A stretch of DNA of 64,000 bases from Aestuariivita sp. (GTDB taxonomy: Bacteria > Pseudomonadota > Alphaproteobacteria > Rhodobacterales > Rhodobacteraceae). Within the stretch, counting starts at the first letter, position 1. Each line of letters starts with the position of its first letter. The notes below the pieces were generated by a model that ran no database searches, was not told the origin of the DNA, and saw only the letters and a program-made list of their open reading frames with translations. Location: contig NZ_JAAWWD010000037.1 in the NCBI RefSeq assembly GCF_021404545.1, positions 1 through 64,000 of the forward strand, given 5' to 3'. The position numbers and the translations under genes were made by a program. Of this stretch, positions 59,819 to 64,000 are shown piece by piece.

Positions 59819-60799
59819 GCGCGGGATGTGACGGGACCACCAGCAACCGTGTGGTTATGATTCCCGAGGACCTGTGTGTACAGGTGGGCGCCAGGTAATC
59901 AGGCCAGGGCCAGAACAGAGCCAGCTCCCTCGGAATTGTGTAAGGCCACCGGAATGCAACCGCGCACGAGAAGGGCAGAACCCGCCACCGACCTAGGTAG
60001 GGCGATTGCGGTCCCGGTGCAAGGGTTGGTTTGGTGGTTTCATCTTCGCTGCGCAGACGGCAGAGAGCCGCACGGCCCATCGTTTTTGCGGTGGCGCTTT
60101 GGCCCGATGAATAGGGATCGGGCCGGTATAAATGCGGCTTGATGAGAGGTCGGTGACAGCGGCTGTGCTGTGGTCCGACCGATGTCGTTAAGGCGCCGCC
60201 CTTCTGGCCTTGCATGCTGCACGTCATGCGTTGGCATTTCCAGATCTGCAATGAGGTCTGAGATTTTGGCCCTTCGTTGCTCTCCCAGTCAATGATCGGC
60301 TGTTGCCCGGCAATTCCGGAAAGGCGCGGACTGTCGGAGCATAAAGGTGACGCGCAGGTCGGACCGTCCGCCCGTCAGTGATCGAATCGCCCGTCGGCAA
60401 TCCTTGGTCTTTGATCCCAGGCGCGTGTGCCCCCCTGTATCGGCAAGACGCCCGGCAAGTCCGCACAGAACGGCGGCGATGACCGTGCCAGGGGCATCGG
60501 ACAACGGGCCAAAGCAACCCCGACGACCCGCCCAGGCCGGGTCCCGAACGCCCCAAGGGGGCCTGGAGCAGGATCCCGGGTTGGCGTGCGTGCCCCCGCC
60601 CGCGGGGAGGCGTCATCTACCATTGCGCGGCCCGCGTCGTTCCGCCGGACGCCTGACGATCAGCAATCCCACCCGCTTATCCATCCCGGTCGTGCTTGCC
60701 CAGCGTGCGCGCGGATCGATACGCCGGATATCTCAAAAGGCGCGAGGTTCGGGGAACCTGCTTGATTTTTGTTCACGGATTGTTCACTTTGGTTTGGTG
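59819..60799. other. Approximately 1-kb gene-free region, possible structured RNA
   Basis: No supported gene: the ORFs here (60224-60616 minus, the N-terminal part of 60347-61234 plus) are compositional shadows. Notable structure: CGGGACC (59832-59838) can pair with GGTCCCG (60010-60016), enclosing CCGAGG/CCTCGG (59864-59869/59928-59933) and ACCTGT-gtgt-ACAGGT, a 190-nt foldable stretch. GGCCCGAT-gaataggg-ATCGGGCC is at 60101-60124. I found no match to RNase P RNA, tmRNA, SRP RNA or tRNA motifs. Confidence 0.4.
60771..60785 (+). promoter_or_regulatory. LexA (SOS) box upstream of mmcB
   Basis: GTTC-N7-GTTC (GTTCACGGATTGTTC) ends 14 bp before ATG 60800. Same form as the imuA operator. Confidence 0.88.
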
Positions 60800-61234
60800 A
60801 TGTTGGATTTGCAACCTGGACAGCGACTAGCGCGCGGTGTGGCGCGCCACCTCAGCGGCTTGGGCTTTGTTTCGGTTGAGGAGTTTGTGCCCGCGCGCGG
60901 TCTGCGCGTTGATGTCATGGGGCTTGGTCCCAAGGGTCAGCTTTGGGTCATCGAATGCAAGTCGAACCGCGCCGATTACCAATCGGACGGGAAATGGCAG
61001 GGCTATCTGGAGTGGTGCGATCGGTATTTCTGGGCCGTGGATCAGGATTTTCCGACGGATCTTTTGCCGGACGGCACCGGATTGATGATCGCGGATGCCT
61101 ATGACGCCGAGATCATTCGCATGGCCCCGGATGCGCCGGTGGCCGGTGCGCGCCGCAAGGCGATCATACAGAAATTCGCCACCCATGCCGCGCGCCGCCT
61201 GCATGGGCTGCGCGATCCCGGCTTTACCCTTTGA
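60800..61234 (+). CDS. mmcB: MmcB family DNA repair protein
   Basis: 144 aa from ATG 60800 (MLDLQPGQRLARGVARHLSGLGFVSVEEF), the track's longer N-terminus being in the gene-free region. Nuclease-like core: RGLRVDVMGLGPKGQLWVIECKSNRADYQSDGKWQGY (about 33-69), a D...ExK-type motif. MmcB is an SOS-induced, mitomycin C-related repair factor in alphaproteobacteria; the upstream LexA box supports this. Confidence 0.9.
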   Translation: MLDLQPGQRLARGVARHLSGLGFVSVEEFVPARGLRVDVMGLGPKGQLWVIECKSNRADYQSDGKWQGYLEWCDRYFWAVDQDFPTDLLPDGTGLMIADAYDAEIIRMAPDAPVAGARRKAIIQKFATHAARRLHGLRDPGFTL

Positions 61235-61412
61235 CGCGGCGCGCGGCCTTTGCGGCAGCGCGGATTTCTTCGGCGATTTCGTCGGCCTCCTCGGGGTCGA
61301 AATCCATCGGAACCTCCACCCCTGGCGCCTCGATGAAAAGGCGTACCATGCCCTTGTCAGTCGGCCCGATCTGAAGGTTGGCTTCGATGTCGCGTTCGGA
61401 GTTGATGCCCAT
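61224..61412 (-). CDS. DUF6324 family small protein
   Basis: 62 aa from ATG 61412 (MGINSERDIEANLQIGPTDKGMVRLFIEA...), rather than the track's 61577. Acidic, ends in a helical EEADEIAEEIRAAAKAAR. I recognise it as the short alphaproteobacterial DUF6324 type; function unknown. Convergent with mmcB, 11 nt overlapping. Confidence 0.8.
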   Translation of the reverse strand: MGINSERDIEANLQIGPTDKGMVRLFIEAPGVEVPMDFDPEEADEIAEEIRAAAKAARRVKG

Positions 61413-61601
61413 GGGTCGCCTCATCTGGTCAAGAGGCGATGTGCTAGCCCGACCGGCACCGAATAGCAAGCCGCATTGACGATTGTGCGGGGCGACGGGT
61501 TTCGTAGCGTTGGGCTCAACCGCCGGTTTCCCGGTGTGCGCTGCGTGGATATCTCCGCGCTTCTCGTCTCGTCGCACCCGGTCTGCCCGTTTATCGGATG
61601 A

Positions 61602-63161
61602 TCAGCTCTGGGCCCTCAGCATCTTGCCGATTTCACGGATCAACATGGCGCTGTCGATCGGCTTGGGAATCAATACATCGCTGCTGGAAAGGGCATTGCC
61701 ATGAATGGCGGCTTCTTGCGGCAGGCCCGAAACGAAGATGACGTTCAGGTCCTCGATCAGTTCCCTGGCCTTCTCGGCCAGCTCGGGGCCCTGCAACGCT
61801 CCGGGCATGATGATGTCCGTCACCAACAGCTTGGGCCGATACCCGGTTGTCAGCAGGGTAAAGGCTTCGTCTCCGCTGGCCGCCTGAGCCACGTTCAAAC
61901 CGGCCTTTTTGATCTGGTTCGCCAGAACCCGGCGCACGTCGTGCTCGTCTTCGACGACGAGGATCTCCGAGAGCGGGCTGGGCACTCCGTCGCCACTCTG
62001 CCATTGTTGATCCTGCTCTTCCTGGGTCAGGTCAAACCGTGTGGCCGGGAAATAAAGCTTGAATGTCGATCCGAACCCGGCCTCTGAATAGACCCGAATA
62101 GTGCCGCCAGACTGCTTGACATAGCCAAACACCATCGACAGCCCCAAGCCGGACCCCTGTCCAAAGGGCTTGGTCGAGTAGTAGGGTTCAAAAATATGCT
62201 CAAGATCCTCGGCTGAGATTCCGTCCCCGGTGTCGGATATTGCAAGCATGACATACCGGCCCGGCAAGATACCCTCGTCGCGAGAGACGACATAATCCTT
62301 GGAGATCCTTACGTTGCAGGTCTCGATCGTGATCTTGCCGCCCTTGGGCATCGCGTCCTTGGCGTTGTTCACGATATTGATCAAAGCGGTTTCAAGCTGG
62401 TGGGGATCCAGGTGCACACCCCAAAGCCCGGTTGCCGTGACAACCGAAAGGTCAAGTTTGTTGGGCAGCACCCGGCGCAACATGTGGTCCATATCGCGCA
62501 CCAGAAGGTTGAGATCGGCGTCGCGCGGTTCCAGGTGGCTTCGCTGCCCGTAAGACAAAAGCATCTGCGTCAACGAAGCACCGCGATGGCTGGAGCGCAG
62601 CGCATCCTGCAAGAAAAGCCCGCGTTCTTCACTGTCTGGATCCTCTTTGAGAAACTCAAGGTTGCCCTGAATGACCGACAGGATGTTGTTGAAATCATGA
62701 GCCACGCCGCCGACGAGTTGGCCCAAGGCCTCCATCCGCAGCTTGTGGTTGAGTTCGGCATACAGGCGCTTGTTTTCACTATTGTCGAACACAACGGCCA
62801 TTGACCGCAAGAACTCTCCCTCGCGCGAGAACTGGGCCACGGCAGACAAAAGAACCGGGATAACCGTACCGTTCTTGCGCACAAAGTCATACTCGATATT
62901 CGAGATTTCGCCGGTGCTGAGAAACTCGGGCAGGACTGTGCCTTCGGCCTTGTCCCGCGATTGCTGGGTCATGAATTCGGTGATCTTTCGCCCGATCATC
63001 TCATCTTGGCTATAGCCCAGTTTTTCGGCCCAATACGCGCTGACATTCAACAAGATTCCATGCTTGTCGATCGAGTGCATCAGGATCGGCGCGACCATGA
63101 AAACGGCGTCGAACAGGTCTTCTCCGCCTTCACGCCAAAAGCTCAGGATACTATTCGGCAA
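61602..63161 (-). CDS. PAS sensor hybrid histidine kinase with C-terminal receiver
   Basis: 519 aa. Order: N-terminal PAS (about 12-125, APILMHSIDKHGILLNVSAYWAEKLGYSQDEMIGR); HisKA with GGVAHDFNNILSVIQGNLEF and phospho-acceptor His155; HATPase (N box ALINIVNNAKDAM, G boxes ISDTGDGISAEDL, GQGSGLGLSMVFG); and a receiver (about 388-505) starting ILVVEDEHDVRR with the acceptor Asp in LLVTDIIMPG. No membrane helix, so probably cytoplasmic. A separate response regulator or phosphotransfer partner is not adjacent. Signal unknown. Confidence 0.92.
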   Translation of the reverse strand: MPNSILSFWREGGEDLFDAVFMVAPILMHSIDKHGILLNVSAYWAEKLGYSQDEMIGRKITEFMTQQSRDKAEGTVLPEFLSTGEISNIEYDFVRKNGTVIPVLLSAVAQFSREGEFLRSMAVVFDNSENKRLYAELNHKLRMEALGQLVGGVAHDFNNILSVIQGNLEFLKEDPDSEERGLFLQDALRSSHRGASLTQMLLSYGQRSHLEPRDADLNLLVRDMDHMLRRVLPNKLDLSVVTATGLWGVHLDPHQLETALINIVNNAKDAMPKGGKITIETCNVRISKDYVVSRDEGILPGRYVMLAISDTGDGISAEDLEHIFEPYYSTKPFGQGSGLGLSMVFGYVKQSGGTIRVYSEAGFGSTFKLYFPATRFDLTQEEQDQQWQSGDGVPSPLSEILVVEDEHDVRRVLANQIKKAGLNVAQAASGDEAFTLLTTGYRPKLLVTDIIMPGALQGPELAEKARELIEDLNVIFVSGLPQEAAIHGNALSSSDVLIPKPIDSAMLIREIGKMLRAQS

Positions 63162-63389
63162 GCCTCTCGCCCTTCATTTTTTTCTGGCCCCGCACTGTAG
63201 AGCGTTGAAAAGAAATCGTTTTATGGTGAGTGTCTTTATCGTTTGATGTGCGATTTGAATTTGGGTGGCAGACACTGTCCGTATCACGTTTCGAAAATCT
63301 ACTTTAGTCTTAGAACCTTGATGGCGAAAATCCAGAATTTTTGTAACAATTTTGAGTTGTTTTAAGTGGTGCGCCGATTTGGACGCCGG
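63162..63389. other. AT-rich spacer between two kinase genes
   Basis: 228 bp, noticeably AT-richer than the surroundings (GAATTTTTGTAACAATTTTG), as expected for a promoter region of the 63161 gene. No EcfG-type (GGAAC-N16-CGTT) motif was found by eye. Confidence 0.4.
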
Positions 63390-64000
63390 TTACGCCTCGG
63401 GATCCGGAAGCACCCGGCGCAGGGAGGGCAGATCCAGGGGTTTGGATAAAACGGGCACGTCGAACTTGCCGACAATATCAAGCCCATCCGACCCATATCC
63501 CGTTGCAAATGCAAATGGGATGCCCAACAGATCAAGCCGCGTGGCAACAGGCGTGCTGAGCTTGCCATTCAGGTTCACGTCCAACAGGCAGAAATCGTAT
63601 TGGTTCGCCTCGATAAAGGCCAATGCCTCCTCCACCGTCGAGGCAGCGTCAACCCGTTCGATCCCGCAATCGCCCAACATGCGCTTGGCCTGCATCGCGA
63701 CGATGAAATTGTCCTCCACGACCATCACCCGGTCCAGCCGCCCGGTGGTCTGGCGTGGCGCGTCGTGGTTTGCCTGCAGCCTGAGCGTCGGGGCGACGAT
63801 AACCTCGAAATCAAGATCCGTGACGGTGTCGCCGGGCAGCCAGAACTGTCCGTCTACCCCGTCTTGGGGAAAGGTCAGTTTGGCCTCGCCGTTGAGCTCA
63901 TACGGGATCGCAGAGCTGATGATCGTTGTGCCGAACCCATCTTGTTCCGGCGGCGTGACCTTCGGCCCGCCGGATTCTTTCCATCGCAGCTCGACACCGT
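63390..64000 (-). CDS. HWE-type hybrid histidine kinase with receiver domain (5' end outside window)
   Basis: The track's 112-aa ORF is only the end. The frame is open back to 64000, translating GVELRWKESGGPKVTPPEQDGFGTTIIS..., the conserved C-terminal ATPase segment of HWE/HisKA_2 kinases, then a linker (APRQTTGRLDRV) and a receiver beginning VMVVEDNFIVAM with acceptor Asp in CLLDVNLNG. So it is a kinase-plus-receiver hybrid entering from beyond the right edge. The phospho-His is not visible. Such kinases are common in general stress signalling, but that role is not shown here. Confidence 0.85.
   Translation of the reverse strand, partial: GVELRWKESGGPKVTPPEQDGFGTTIISSAIPYELNGEAKLTFPQDGVDGQFWLPGDTVTDLDFEVIVAPTLRLQANHDAPRQTTGRLDRVMVVEDNFIVAMQAKRMLGDCGIERVDAASTVEEALAFIEANQYDFCLLDVNLNGKLSTPVATRLDLLGIPFAFATGYGSDGLDIVGKFDVPVLSKPLDLPSLRRVLPDPEA

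Noticed and set aside
59819-60350. RNase P RNA, tmRNA, SRP RNA or tRNA in the gene-free region
   Set aside because: None of the expected conserved words (GAGGAAAGTCCGGG, GGTTCGAATCC, GGTCCGGAAGGAAGCAGCC, tmRNA tag frame) were found.

Overview
This 64-kb, GC-rich window looks like chromosome of a marine alphaproteobacterium of the Rhodobacteraceae (Roseobacter group). This is inferred from gene content and order: lgt–midA–pgeF, a DUF1150 protein after a small heat-shock protein, a fused Sat–CysC, imuA–imuB–dnaE2 behind an alphaproteobacterial GTTC-N7-GTTC SOS box, MmcB, UbiK, a DUF6324 protein and a CIRCE-controlled groESL. No rRNA, tRNA, CRISPR array, insertion sequence, phage or plasmid gene was recognised.

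Bases 1-17.3 kb are a catabolic region for methylated amines, polyamines or similar compounds. It holds two flavin amine oxidases (one with a Tat-like leader), a bicupin, a Tat-exported PotD-type binding protein with a PotB/PotC/PotA-type ABC transporter, and a BetI-like TetR regulator. These are followed by an FMN/4Fe-4S/FAD demethylase-like flavoprotein coupled by ATGA to an unknown ferritin-like protein, a small secreted cysteine protein, a LysR regulator, a non-pyrrolysine MttB-family methyltransferase and a dimethylglycine-dehydrogenase-like FAD/GcvT protein. Together they suggest import of an amine and stepwise oxidative demethylation. The true substrate and the methyl acceptor of the MttB protein cannot be read from the sequence, and this is the best candidate for undescribed biology.

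Bases 17.3-32.4 kb are mostly housekeeping: a MaoC hydratase, a HAD phosphatase, Mn-dependent pyrophosphatase, a TraB/GumN protein, a DUF2161 nuclease-like protein, groESL, a membrane-tethered HTH protein, a DMT exporter, a Nudix protein, a lipase-like protein, an orphan PhnM, purK/purE, DUF465, Hsp20 (with a sigma-32-like promoter), DUF1150, PhzF-like and a GT10-like glycosyltransferase. Four perfect 3-nt-loop hairpins sit between the GT10 gene and sat-cysC.

Bases 32.6-48 kb hold sat-cysC, a CyaC-like membrane diheme/2Fe-2S adenylate cyclase, trxB with a divergent Lrp gene, a Hint-domain protein, a 50-aa ORF with a strong Shine-Dalgarno, the lgt–midA–pgeF operon, ubiK, a YbjN protein followed by proC, a CsaA-like protein and a 2-hydroxyacid dehydrogenase, tdk, and a regulator-like gene overlapping arsH.

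Bases 48-64 kb hold a KAS-III-like enzyme, the SOS mutasome imuA–imuB–dnaE2, a CIA30-family protein, a DOPA-dioxygenase-like protein, a RidA-family protein, the riboflavin operon ribB–ribH–nusB, a small membrane protein, an approximately 1-kb gene-free stretch, SOS-controlled mmcB, a DUF6324 protein and two hybrid histidine kinases, the last running off the right end. The left end carries only the last 15 codons of a + strand gene.
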